Assembly (NCBI RefSeq): GCF_004363695.1
Contig: NZ_SNZC01000002.1
Span: 310,001 to 374,000, forward strand
Length of the DNA stretch: 64,000 bases
DNA from: Flavobacterium cheniae
Lineage (GTDB): Bacteria; Bacteroidota; Bacteroidia; Flavobacteriales; Flavobacteriaceae
Direction: 5' to 3'
Made by a program: the position numbers and the translations under genes. The notes beneath the pieces were generated by a model, which worked only from the letters and a program-made list of their open reading frames with translations, was not told where the DNA came from and made no database searches. Positions 34,775 to 43,098 of this stretch are shown here, in pieces (the first letter of the stretch is position 1; each line of letters starts with the position of its first letter).

Positions 34775-35463
34775 TAAAATTCGATTTTATATCCCACTCC
34801 TTTTATGGTTTTAAAGAAGTTATCTCCAATTTTTTCTCTTAATTTTCTAATATGAACATCGATTGTTCTTCCTCCAACTACTACTTCATTACCCCAAACC
34901 TTATCTAAGATTTCTTCGCGGGTAAACACTTTTCCAGGTTTTGTTGCTAAAAGATAAAACAATTCAAATTCTTTTCTTGGTAAAACAATCTCTTTTCCTT
35001 CGTTAACGATTTTGTATTCTTCTCTATTAATTTCAATATTGCCAACGTTTAATGTTGTACTTGAAGAAACACCTTCAATACCTTTTAATCTTCTTAATAA
35101 AGCTTGCACTTTACTAACTAAAACTTTAGGTTTGATAGGTTTTGCAATATAATCATCAGCACCAGCATCAAAACCAGCAACTTGTGAATAATCTTCGGAA
35201 CGAGCAGTTAAAAAAGTGATAATAGTATCTTGAAGTTCTGGAATTTTTCTAATGTTTTCGCAAGCTTCCATTCCATCCATTTCGGGCATCATAACATCCA
35301 TAATAATTAATTGAGGATGTTCTTTTTTTGCTTTCGCAATGGCTTCTTTTCCATTTGAAGCTGTTACAATTTGATAGCCTTCTTGAGAAAGATTATAACC
35401 TACAATTTCTAGGATATCTTGCTCATCATCAACCAATAAGATCTTAATGTCTTTTTTTTTCAT
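34774..35463 (-). CDS. PhoB/OmpR-family response regulator
   Basis: A 229-residue regulator. The receiver domain has D12/D13, phospho-accepting D56 in IIMDVMMPEMDG and the conserved Lys in 'DDYIAKPIKPK'. The C-terminal winged helix reads 'PRKEFELFYLLATKPGKVFTREEILDKVWG ... RTIDVHIRKLREKI'. First gene of a two-gene unit with the kinase. OmpR/PhoB proteins bind head-to-tail at 11-bp repeats. Just such an array lies between this gene and the divergent TonB-dependent receptor, so it is the natural candidate regulator. Confidence 0.93.
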   Translation of the reverse strand: MKKKDIKILLVDDEQDILEIVGYNLSQEGYQIVTASNGKEAIAKAKKEHPQLIIMDVMMPEMDGMEACENIRKIPELQDTIITFLTARSEDYSQVAGFDAGADDYIAKPIKPKVLVSKVQALLRRLKGIEGVSSSTTLNVGNIEINREEYKIVNEGKEIVLPRKEFELFYLLATKPGKVFTREEILDKVWGNEVVVGGRTIDVHIRKLREKIGDNFFKTIKGVGYKIEF

Positions 35464-35543
35464 TACAAAAATTGTTATGTTTTGGTTTGTAAAGGTAAAG
35501 ATAAAATAAAATGTTTAAAGGAGTTTACAATTATTTAATCTAT

Positions 35544-35602
35544 TAACAATTCGATAACACATTGGCAACTAATTCATAACAGGCAAGTAACTTTACTATA
35601 AC
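35544..35602 (+). promoter_or_regulatory. Six 11-bp-spaced TAAC boxes (Pho-box-like array)
   Basis: TAAC (or CAAC once) recurs at 35544, 35555, 35566, 35577, 35588 and 35599, exactly 11 bp apart. Flanking bases often extend the box to ATAAC. The last box begins 14 bp before the -7 element at 35613. This is the architecture of tandem PhoB-type sites that replace the -33 element. Confidence 0.75.
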
Positions 35603-35612
35603 ACTTCAGCAG

Positions 35613-35620
35613 TTCCTTTG
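35613..35620 (+). promoter_or_regulatory. -7 element of the TonB-dependent receptor gene
   Basis: TTCCTTTG, 7/8 to TAnnTTTG, 14 bp after the start of the last box of the array and 20 bp before the ATG. No TTG -33 is seen, as expected for an activated promoter. Confidence 0.6.
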
Positions 35621-35640
35621 CACAAAATTAATAACACAAC

Positions 35641-38403
35641 ATGAAACTACGTTTTTTATTATTGTCATTATTCTTTGCAGCTACAATGTTTGCACAAAAT
35701 GGAACTGTAACCGGAACTATTTTAGACAAAGAATTTAACAACGAACCTTTACCTTTTGCTAATATAGTAATTAAAGGTACAAAACAAGGAACTTCTACAG
35801 ACGAAAATGGTAAATATTCCATTTCTTTAAAACCTGGAAATTATACTTTAGTAATTGGATACTTAGGATATGAAACTAAAGAAATTCCATTTACAATTAA
35901 AGCAAATGAGAAAAAAATTATCAACCACACTTTAGAAGCTAGTGGAGTTCAATTAGCAGATATTGAAATTATCCAAGTGGTTTCAAAAGAAAAAGAAAGC
36001 GCTTTATTGCAAGAACAACAAAAAGCTGTAGAAATCAAACAAAGTATTGGTGCTGAAGAAATTTCAAAAAAAGGAATTGGTGATGTTGCTGCAGCAGTTG
36101 CCAAAACTTCGGGTATTTCTAAACAAGAAGGTTCAAGTGATATTTTTGTTAGAGGTTTGGGTGATCGATATAATTCTACTACAATGAATGGATTACCATT
36201 ACCTTCAAACAATCCTTCAACAAAAAATATGTCTTTAGATGTTTTCTCTACTGATATTGTAGAGTACATTGGAATTGACAAAACATTCAACTACAAAAAC
36301 TACGGAGATTTTGCTGGAGCCAATGTTGATATTGTTTCTAAAACATACAAAGGAAGTGGAATGATTGAAGTAGGAAGTGGAATGAATGTAAATTCAAATG
36401 CTATTTCTCAAAATAAGTTCTACTTACAAGATGGTCCAAATTTTCACGGATTTAGCAACCAACCGATTCCAAACAATCCTTTAAATGGATATAATTTCAC
36501 AACAAGCTGGGACAAACAAGGAGCAACACCAGTAGGTAGCGCATTCTACTTAAGAGGTGGTGACTCTTACTCTGTAGGCTCAAACGGAAAACTTAGTTTC
36601 TTTTTAAATGCGTCGTTCGATAATAATTACAATTATAAAGAAGGAGCTAGAAGAGGTGGTGTTAGCACACAAGCAATTGCTGCAAGAGACTTTTTTAGAC
36701 AATCGTACGAGTACAATACTAGCTCAAATGCAATGGCTAATATTAACTACAAAATAAACAGCAATCATAACATCAAATGGAATTCAATGTACATTAATTC
36801 TAGTTCACAAAAACACGAGGAATTTAGAGGTATAATCGATGTGTTTGATGCACCTGGAAATGGTTATTTATCGCGTTCAACTTTCGAAAGAACCTCTTTG
36901 CTTATCAATCAATTATTAGGTAATCATACACTTAGCAATCGTATAAATTTTGATTGGGGAATTTCATATAATATGATGACAAATGTAATTCCAGACAGAA
37001 TGCAAAACACGTTTGTTCCACTAGACAATAACAATCCTAACTCTCCATTAATTGTTTCTGATTTAAATCAATCAGACAATCATAGGTTTTTTCAAGAAAT
37101 GACAGATGATGAAATTGCTGGAAACTTTACTTTATCATACAAATTTGGAAAAACAGCAGATGATACATATAAAGGTAAATTTATTGCTGGTTATAGCGCT
37201 CGTTACAAAGAAATTAATTTTGATGCAACCCAATTTAATTTTGATATTTTAGAGCCTAATGTTAATTTACCAATTATCGATTTAAATAATATAGATGGTT
37301 TCTTTAATCAAAACGGAATTGATTTAGGATATTACCGCATTTCAACATTTAGAGGTAATTTAAGTAATCCAAATGCATTAAATCCACAAAATTATAATGG
37401 TCAACAAATTATTTCTGCTGGTTTTGGAGCAATTGAATATCAGTTTACCCCAAAATTATTTGTAATTGCAGGTTTCCGTTCTGAGTTTATTATTCAAGAT
37501 ATCTTCTATAGTACTTCATTAAAAACAGGTAAAAAACTAACTGACACTATGGAGTATTTACCTTCATTAACAGCAAAATACGAAGTAAGCGAAAAACAAA
37601 ACATTAAGATTGCAGCTAGTAAAACTTATACTTTACCACAATTTAAAGAAAGAGCTCCTTTCTTATTTGAAGAAGTAGGACAAAGTTATTTTGGAAATGA
37701 AAACTTATACAACTCAACCGATTACAACTTTGATTTAAAATGGGAAATGTTCCCTAAAAATGGTGAAGTAATATCATTCACTGGATTTGGAAAATACATA
37801 CAAAACCCAATTAATCAAGTTACTGTAGCTTCTGCAACAAATGATATTTCTTGGGTAAATTCTGGAGAAAGAGCTATTGGATTAGGAATAGAGGGAGAAT
37901 GGAGAAAAAGCATTATTTCTAGAGAAAACAACACTACGGGTGAGAAAACCAACTTAGGATTTGGAATAAATGTATCATACTTACATACTACTCAAGATTT
38001 AGATACTGAAAAAGTAATTAACGAAAATCCTGGAATAAGTGTTGCGTTTACAAATCAAGATTCAAGATTATCAGGTGCTTCAGATTTATTAGTAAATTCA
38101 GATATTAGTTTTAATAAAGAATTTAAAAATGATAAATCGTTAACAGCAACCTTAACAGGTGGCTATTTTTCTGACAGAATTTATGCGCTTGGAGTTACAG
38201 GAAAAGGTGATTTAGTAGACAGCGAAGTAATTACTTTAGATTTTATTCTAAAATATAATATTAGTAAAAATATCGGATTTGGGTTTAGTGCAAGAAACTT
38301 AACTGATCCAACAATCGAAAGAACACAAGATATTCAAAATGTGGTTGTTGACTCTTATAAAAAAGGAAGAAACTTTAGTTTTTCTATGAAATATTCATTC
38401 TAA
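35641..38403 (+). CDS. TonB-dependent receptor with carboxypeptidase-like N-domain
   Basis: A 920-residue outer-membrane receptor. A signal peptide (cleavage near MFAQN) is followed by a CarboxypepD_reg-like beta-sandwich at about 23-105 ('GTVTGTILDKEFNNEPLPFANIVIKGTKQGTSTDENG'), a plug domain (about 130-240, 'FVRGLGDRYNSTTMNGLPLPS'), and a long barrel ending 'GRNFSFSMKYSF' with terminal Phe. It takes up a large or scarce substrate using TonB energy. The upstream 11-bp box array and the neighbouring PhoB/PhoR-like genes suggest phosphate-responsive control, so a phosphorus compound is a plausible cargo. It is followed by a long terminator. Confidence 0.93.
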   Translation: MKLRFLLLSLFFAATMFAQNGTVTGTILDKEFNNEPLPFANIVIKGTKQGTSTDENGKYSISLKPGNYTLVIGYLGYETKEIPFTIKANEKKIINHTLEASGVQLADIEIIQVVSKEKESALLQEQQKAVEIKQSIGAEEISKKGIGDVAAAVAKTSGISKQEGSSDIFVRGLGDRYNSTTMNGLPLPSNNPSTKNMSLDVFSTDIVEYIGIDKTFNYKNYGDFAGANVDIVSKTYKGSGMIEVGSGMNVNSNAISQNKFYLQDGPNFHGFSNQPIPNNPLNGYNFTTSWDKQGATPVGSAFYLRGGDSYSVGSNGKLSFFLNASFDNNYNYKEGARRGGVSTQAIAARDFFRQSYEYNTSSNAMANINYKINSNHNIKWNSMYINSSSQKHEEFRGIIDVFDAPGNGYLSRSTFERTSLLINQLLGNHTLSNRINFDWGISYNMMTNVIPDRMQNTFVPLDNNNPNSPLIVSDLNQSDNHRFFQEMTDDEIAGNFTLSYKFGKTADDTYKGKFIAGYSARYKEINFDATQFNFDILEPNVNLPIIDLNNIDGFFNQNGIDLGYYRISTFRGNLSNPNALNPQNYNGQQIISAGFGAIEYQFTPKLFVIAGFRSEFIIQDIFYSTSLKTGKKLTDTMEYLPSLTAKYEVSEKQNIKIAASKTYTLPQFKERAPFLFEEVGQSYFGNENLYNSTDYNFDLKWEMFPKNGEVISFTGFGKYIQNPINQVTVASATNDISWVNSGERAIGLGIEGEWRKSIISRENNTTGEKTNLGFGINVSYLHTTQDLDTEKVINENPGISVAFTNQDSRLSGASDLLVNSDISFNKEFKNDKSLTATLTGGYFSDRIYALGVTGKGDLVDSEVITLDFILKYNISKNIGFGFSARNLTDPTIERTQDIQNVVVDSYKKGRNFSFSMKYSF

Positions 38404-38420
38404 ACATTGAATTAACAATT

Positions 38421-38466
38421 AATAAACAAAAGGTGAATTTTACATAAAATTCACCTTTGTTTATTT
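38421..38466 (+). terminator. Terminator of the TonB-dependent receptor gene
   Basis: A stem of about 20 bp (38421-38441 with 38446-38465) contains one bulged A. It precedes the promoter region of the beta-helix lipoprotein. Confidence 0.75.
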
Positions 38467-38502
38467 AATAAACTCATAACATTTAGATAAACACCCGAAA
38501 AC
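38466..38502 (+). promoter_or_regulatory. Second Pho-box-like array
   Basis: TAAT (38466), TAAC (38477), TAAA (38488) and AAAC (38499) follow the same 11-bp period as the array at 35544-35602. The last box again begins 14 bp before the -7 element. The boxes are weaker than in the first array. Confidence 0.55.
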
Positions 38503-38512
38503 AATTCAATTA

Positions 38513-38520
38513 TAGCTTTG
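38513..38520 (+). promoter_or_regulatory. -7 element of beta-helix lipoprotein gene
   Basis: TAGCTTTG, an exact TAnnTTTG match, 26 bp before the ATG. Confidence 0.6.
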
Positions 38521-38546
38521 TAACAACAAATTAAATAACACAAAAA

Positions 38547-39695
38547 ATGAAAAATTTATTATTATCAGCTTTAGCCATAGCTGTTTTAACTTTCACTTCT
38601 TGCTCAAGAGATGAAGATTCAAATGACAACAACAATACAGTAACTATTAATCCTGCTGATTTTAAAGGTGAATTACTAAGTGGACAATCTGCTACTTTAG
38701 ACGCAACACAAGTTTACAACTTGACCGGATCTTTTATTGTAAGAGGTGGAGCAACTCTAACTATTCCTGCTGGAACAAGAATTGAAGCTACTGGTGGAAC
38801 TGCATCATACATTGCAATTGCACAAGACGGATTACTTTATGTAAATGGAACTTCTACAAACCCGGTTGTTATGACAAGTGGTAATGCAGTTAAAGCTACT
38901 GGAGATTGGGGTGGTTTAGTAATTTGTGGTAGAGCAAACACAAACAAAGGTGGATCTACTGGACAAACTGCAACTTCAGAAGTTGGAGATTTAACTTATG
39001 GTGGTACTGAAAACACTGATAGTTCTGGCGTTATTCGTTATTTAAGAGTTGAATATACTGGAGCTGCTTTTAATGCTACTAAAGAATTTAATGGAGTATC
39101 ATTATTTGGAGTTGGAAGTGGAACTGTTTTTGAATATGTTCAAGCTTACAAAAGTGGTGATGATGGAATTGAATTTTTCGGCGGAAATGTAAATGCTAAA
39201 TATTTAATTGCTTTACACAGTGAAGATGATGCATTAGATTTCGCAGACGGGTATTCTGGAACACTTGAAAATGTTTTCATTAAAGATGCAGCTAAAGCTG
39301 GTGTTGAAGGTTCTAATAATGGAGATAACGGTGCTGCAACACCAACAACTAACGCAACTTTAAAAAACTTTACAATTCTTAAAGGAAGTTTAGCTGGATC
39401 AGAGCACGGAATGTTTATGAAAGAAGGTTCTGGAAGATGGAATTGTCAAAATATCTACATTGATGGTTTTACAAAAGGTTTAAAAATCAACTCTGTTGCT
39501 GTAGATCCAAGTTCTAATACAAATGTAGATAACGGATTTATTACTTTCAATCCTATCTATTTTGGAGCAACAATTACAACAAATTCTGAATACGCTGGAA
39601 CAAATACAACTTATATTACTGTAGGTTCAAATACAGGTGCAGGTAATAGCGGAAACACTCCAAGCTGGACAACTGGTTGGACAACTGGATTCTAA
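38547..39695 (+). CDS. Right-handed beta-helix lipoprotein
   Basis: A 382-residue lipoprotein (lipobox TSC near residue 19, then an Asp/Asn-rich surface linker). The body has parallel-beta-helix character: 'SFIVRGGATLTIPAGTRIEATGG' typical of a helix cap, followed by repeated 'GVSLFGVGSGTVFEYVQAYKSGDDGIEFFGG' and 'YLIALHSEDDALDFADGYSG' coils with Asp pairs. No catalytic residues are assigned. It has its own promoter with boxes like those before the receptor gene, so the two are probably co-regulated and may work together at the cell surface. Confidence 0.85.
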   Translation: MKNLLLSALAIAVLTFTSCSRDEDSNDNNNTVTINPADFKGELLSGQSATLDATQVYNLTGSFIVRGGATLTIPAGTRIEATGGTASYIAIAQDGLLYVNGTSTNPVVMTSGNAVKATGDWGGLVICGRANTNKGGSTGQTATSEVGDLTYGGTENTDSSGVIRYLRVEYTGAAFNATKEFNGVSLFGVGSGTVFEYVQAYKSGDDGIEFFGGNVNAKYLIALHSEDDALDFADGYSGTLENVFIKDAAKAGVEGSNNGDNGAATPTTNATLKNFTILKGSLAGSEHGMFMKEGSGRWNCQNIYIDGFTKGLKINSVAVDPSSNTNVDNGFITFNPIYFGATITTNSEYAGTNTTYITVGSNTGAGNSGNTPSWTTGWTTGF

Positions 39696-39721
39696 TATAA
39701 AACATAACTACAAAAAACATC

Positions 39722-39748
39722 AAAATCCCTCTTCATGAGGGATTTTTT
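39722..39748 (+). terminator. Terminator of beta-helix lipoprotein gene
   Basis: A perfect 10-bp stem AAAATCCCTC/GAGGGATTTT with a 5-nt loop is followed by TTGTTTGG. Confidence 0.85.
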
Positions 39749-39756
39749 GTTTGGCA

Positions 39757-39788
39757 TTGTATTTGTAATTAAAAAATAGTTATCTTTA
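39757..39788 (+). promoter_or_regulatory. Candidate promoter of small T9SS gene
   Basis: TTG (39757-39759), a 21-bp spacer and TATCTTTA (39781-39788), 7/8 to the -7 consensus. Confidence 0.45.
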
Positions 39789-39807
39789 CACTCAATATTA
39801 GTTTCGC

Positions 39808-40149
39808 ATGAAAAAAAAATACTTTTATACTATTTTTCTTCTAACGGTTTTGTTTTCTTTCAGCCTTCAAGCTCAAGAGAACAAATCTGCTATTGCAACT
39901 AAAACTCAAGAACCTACAATTGAGGGCTTAGCCATTTACCCAAATCCCGTAAACTCTGGAAAAATTTACATTACTACCAAATCGTCATTAGACAAAAAGG
40001 TAGAAATTTTTAATGTACTTGGAAAAAAAGTACTAGAGACGGTTATTACTTCAAAAGAAGTAAATGTAAGTAATCTTTCGGCTGGCGTTTATATCATCAA
40101 GATAAAAGAAGGTGACGCTACTGCCACAAGAAAACTAATTATCAACTAG
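39808..40149 (+). CDS. Minimal T9SS type A sorting-domain protein
   Basis: A 113-residue protein that is almost only a signal peptide (1-23, SLQAQ) and a T9SS type A C-terminal sorting domain (about 40-113: 'IEGLAIYPNPVNSGKIYITT ... GLxAGVYIIKI-like ... ATRKLIIN'). The cargo between them is about 17 residues. Such domains direct export through the type IX system and are usually cut off. The protein may be a remnant of a longer gene or a real short product. It has a separate promoter. The next two genes carry the same domain. Confidence 0.85.
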   Translation: MKKKYFYTIFLLTVLFSFSLQAQENKSAIATKTQEPTIEGLAIYPNPVNSGKIYITTKSSLDKKVEIFNVLGKKVLETVITSKEVNVSNLSAGVYIIKIKEGDATATRKLIIN

Positions 40150-40197
40150 TTATTTAATTTATTATTCTAAAAATTAATTTAAAGTTAACATCTGATT

Positions 40198-40230
40198 TTG
40201 CCAGAAAACTTTAATTCTTTTTTATCTTTG
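40198..40230 (+). promoter_or_regulatory. Candidate promoter of 306-residue T9SS gene
   Basis: TTG (40198-40200), a 22-bp spacer and TATCTTTG (40223-40230), an exact -7 match. The leader to ATG 40255 is about 20 nt, which supports that start. Confidence 0.6.
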
Positions 40231-40254
40231 TACTCAATTTTTAATTCATATAAC

Positions 40255-41175
40255 ATGAAAAAACTTTACACTTTACTATTTATTACTTTAGCCAGCGCTT
40301 CCTTTGCACAAGGACCATTTACAGGGACTTATACTTTTGCATCTGTAACAAATTCAACTGGCTTAACAGACCCTACTCCTGTTCCAACAACAGCAGGTAT
40401 GACTTTTGGTTCTTTTATAGGCGTTAATCCAGCTGCACTAAATTCTACCGCTGGCGGTAGATTTTCTTTAGACAATCAACCAAATGGAGGTCTAAGCGGA
40501 GACAATACATATGCTGCTTACACAGGAACTTTAAGCACATCGCATTATTTCGAAGTTACCGTTTCTCCAAATGTCGGTACGACTTATGATTTAACAGGAA
40601 TCACATTTAGACAACAAAGATCTGGAACCGGCGTAAGGACATATTCTGTTCGCTCTAGTGTAGATGGTTTTGCAGCTAATTTACCAGCTTCAATAAATCC
40701 TGCAAACACAGAATTATCCGTTGAAAGTGGAAACGTTTTTTTCAGAGTATTAGACACAAATACTGGCCATAACGGTAGTACAATCACATTAAGCGGACCT
40801 AGCTTTACTGGATTAACAACTCCAGTAACTTTTAGATTTTATGGATGGAATGCAGAAGGAACAGGCACTGGAGGAACATTTAGTATTGATGATGTTGCAA
40901 TTTCTGGAAACGTAATTACTTTATCATCTTCATCATTCAACGCAATCGATGGTTTAACTATGTATCCAAATCCATTAAATGGAAATACATTATATTTAAC
41001 TTCAACTGCAAATGCTGATATGTCAGTTCAGATCTTCGATATCGTTGGAAAAGAAGTTGTAAAATCAACTGTAATAAATAACTCTATAAACGTTTCTGGT
41101 TTAAACGCTGGAGTTTATATTGTAAAAGTTACTGAAGAAGGCAAAACAGCTACAAGAAAATTAGTTATTCAATAA
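40255..41175 (+). CDS. T9SS-secreted protein
   Basis: A 306-residue secreted protein starting at ATG 40255 (MKKLYTLLFITLASASFAQ signal peptide); the frame open from 40198 is promoter sequence. A beta-sandwich region (about 25-225) has 'YFEVTVSPNVGTTYDLTGITFRQQRSGTGVRTYSVRSSVDGF' and 'FSIDDVAISG', like jelly-roll domains of secreted adhesins and enzymes, but no catalytic signature. The C-terminus (about 233-306) is a T9SS type A domain ending 'GLNAGVYIVKVTEEGKTATRKLVIQ', almost the same as that of the next gene. Confidence 0.87.
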   Translation: MKKLYTLLFITLASASFAQGPFTGTYTFASVTNSTGLTDPTPVPTTAGMTFGSFIGVNPAALNSTAGGRFSLDNQPNGGLSGDNTYAAYTGTLSTSHYFEVTVSPNVGTTYDLTGITFRQQRSGTGVRTYSVRSSVDGFAANLPASINPANTELSVESGNVFFRVLDTNTGHNGSTITLSGPSFTGLTTPVTFRFYGWNAEGTGTGGTFSIDDVAISGNVITLSSSSFNAIDGLTMYPNPLNGNTLYLTSTANADMSVQIFDIVGKEVVKSTVINNSINVSGLNAGVYIVKVTEEGKTATRKLVIQ

Positions 41176-41227
41176 TTAGTTATACTATCATAATTAAAAG
41201 CGCCAACATTAGTTGGTGCTTTTTTTA
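40942..41227 (+). repeat. Duplicated sorting-domain and terminator block, copy 1
   Basis: About 285 bp covering the last 78 codons and the terminator are closely similar to 42782-43066. This block has the same coding sequence order, similar stop region (TTATTCAATAATTAGTT) and similar terminator stem. Confidence 0.85.
41196..41227 (+). terminator. Terminator after 306-residue T9SS gene
   Basis: An 11-bp stem (41197-41207 with 41212-41222, one G-U) closes on ATTA and is followed by T6. Confidence 0.85.
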
Positions 41228-41271
41228 TTTAAAAAAACTGAAAATTAAGCGATTAATTAAAAAATACTCTA

Positions 41272-41279
41272 TAAATTTG
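41272..41279 (+). promoter_or_regulatory. Candidate -7 element of 569-residue T9SS gene
   Basis: TAAATTTG, an exact TAnnTTTG match, 26 bp before the ATG. The -33 element is unclear. Confidence 0.5.
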
Positions 41280-41305
41280 CCTCCCCAATTAAAAATTTTC
41301 ACAAA

Positions 41306-43015
41306 ATGAAAAAACTTTACACATTACTACTATTATCTATTTCGTTATTATCTTTCTCTCAAGGAAGTGTAAATTTTGATGATGTCGCAAAATGGACTCA
41401 AGGTGGAGGCGGAACTATTGCGTTTACAACTTTTTCTGACCATAGTTATGTTGATGCATCTCTAAATTTTACTGCTGTAGGAAATAGCGTTATAAGAAAC
41501 AGTACAGCTGCACAAGATGGCTTCCCCTTAGCAAACGGAACTTACTCTTTTAGATTGAATCAAACTGGAACTTCAGCTTTAACCATGACAATTGCATCTG
41601 GTGGAGTTGGAAATTTTTCATTTGCAACAAGAAGATGGGATTCCGCTCCAGCAACAAACTTTACTGTTGAATATTCTACTAATAATGGCACAAGTTGGAC
41701 AACATCTTCTATTATTGATGCATCAGTTACTACAGATTCAAACTGGAAAACAGTAAGTGGAGTAATTAACAGCACTAACGCAAATATTCAAATCAGAGTA
41801 CGTTCAAACGGAACAACAGAACGTTTAATGATTGATGATTTTACATGGACTGCACCAACTTCAAATCCTACATTAGTTATATCATCACCAACTAATGGTA
41901 CATTGTACAACCCTGCAACAACAAGTGTAAATATCAATTTCGCAACATCTAACTTTGTAATTGCAACAGTTGGAAATGGAAACGGACACTTAAACTATAC
42001 TATCAATGGCGGTGCTGTACAATCAAAATTTGACAATACTGCAATTGCATTAACGAGTTTAACGCCTGGAACTTACAATTTAGCATTAGAACTAGTAAAT
42101 GATAGTAATGCATCTCTTTCTCCAGCTGTTACAGCAACTGTAAGTTTTACAATACAATCTTATACCAATGCTGCAAACTTAAATGACGTAAGATTAGATG
42201 TATTAAATGATGGTATTGGAAAATATTATAACATTACAGGTGAAGCAATAGTAACATATGCAAGAGCAACTAGAAATCAGAAATATATTCAAGATGCTAC
42301 TGCAGCAATCTTAATTGATGATTTAGCTGGAGTAATTACAAATCCTTTTGTTATAGGTGATGGAATTACTGGACTAAAAGGCCAAACAACTTATTTTAAT
42401 GGTGTACTTCAAATTGTACCATTAGAAAACAACACTCCTTCATCAAATGGAAATGTAATAACACCCCAAGTGGTTACAGCTAGCGCTATTAACGCTAGTA
42501 TTGAACAATACGAAAGTGAATTAGTAAGAATTAACAATGTAACTTTTGCTGATGGAAACGGTACAAATACATTCGCAGCAAACACTTCTTATAATATCTC
42601 TGACGGTAACACAATAGAATTTAGAACGTTTTTAACTGAAGTTGATTATGTTGTTAATACTAATGTAATTCCTAACGTAACTAGAGATGTTATCGTATTA
42701 GTTGCCAAAAATGTAACTACTCCAAGAATTGTTGCAAGATCTTTTGTTGATGTTAACACACTTTCAACTAATGATTTTGATGCAATCGAAGGTTTAAAAA
42801 TGTATCCAAACCCATTAAAAGGAAATACATTATACCTAACTTCAACTGCTAATGCTGAGATGTCAGTTCAAATTTTTGACATCGTTGGAAAAGAAGTTAT
42901 AAAATCAAACGTAATGAATAACACTGTAAATGTTTCTGGTTTAAACGCTGGTATTTACATTGTAAAAGTTACTGAAGAAGGTAAAACTGCTACAAGAAAA
43001 TTAGTTATTCAATAA
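41306..43015 (+). CDS. T9SS-secreted protein with DUF5689-like domain
   Basis: A 569-residue secreted protein. The signal peptide ends near LSFSQG. Residues about 20-185 form a jelly-roll beta-sandwich ending 'RLMIDDFTW', 190-280 an Ig-like repeat ('TLVISSPTNGTLYNP'), and 290-480 a DUF5689-like OB region ('YYNITGEAIVTYARATRNQKYIQDATAAILIDD'). The last 75 residues are a T9SS type A sorting domain. Other proteins with this order include extracellular nucleases and phosphatases, but no catalytic domain is visible here, so it may be a binding or scaffold protein. Confidence 0.88.
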   Translation: MKKLYTLLLLSISLLSFSQGSVNFDDVAKWTQGGGGTIAFTTFSDHSYVDASLNFTAVGNSVIRNSTAAQDGFPLANGTYSFRLNQTGTSALTMTIASGGVGNFSFATRRWDSAPATNFTVEYSTNNGTSWTTSSIIDASVTTDSNWKTVSGVINSTNANIQIRVRSNGTTERLMIDDFTWTAPTSNPTLVISSPTNGTLYNPATTSVNINFATSNFVIATVGNGNGHLNYTINGGAVQSKFDNTAIALTSLTPGTYNLALELVNDSNASLSPAVTATVSFTIQSYTNAANLNDVRLDVLNDGIGKYYNITGEAIVTYARATRNQKYIQDATAAILIDDLAGVITNPFVIGDGITGLKGQTTYFNGVLQIVPLENNTPSSNGNVITPQVVTASAINASIEQYESELVRINNVTFADGNGTNTFAANTSYNISDGNTIEFRTFLTEVDYVVNTNVIPNVTRDVIVLVAKNVTTPRIVARSFVDVNTLSTNDFDAIEGLKMYPNPLKGNTLYLTSTANAEMSVQIFDIVGKEVIKSNVMNNTVNVSGLNAGIYIVKVTEEGKTATRKLVIQ

Positions 43016-43066
43016 TTAGTTTTTACTTCATATTGAAAAGCATCAACGAAAGTTGGTGCTTTTTTA
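42782..43066 (+). repeat. Duplicated sorting-domain and terminator block, copy 2
   Basis: Closely similar to 40942-41227, including the terminator region, which points to duplication or gene conversion of the 3' cassette. Confidence 0.85.
43036..43066 (+). terminator. Terminator after 569-residue T9SS gene
   Basis: A 12-bp stem (43036-43047 with 43052-43063, one wobble), a GAAA tetraloop and a T run. Confidence 0.88.
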
Positions 43067-43086
43067 GTTATGACAAATTTGTTTCC

Positions 43087-43094
43087 TATTTTTG
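43087..43094 (+). promoter_or_regulatory. -7 element at the LuxE-like gene start
   Basis: TATTTTTG, an exact TAnnTTTG match, ends only four bases before the ATG at 43099, so transcription should begin at or near the start codon. Confidence 0.5.
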
Positions 43095-43098
43095 CATC

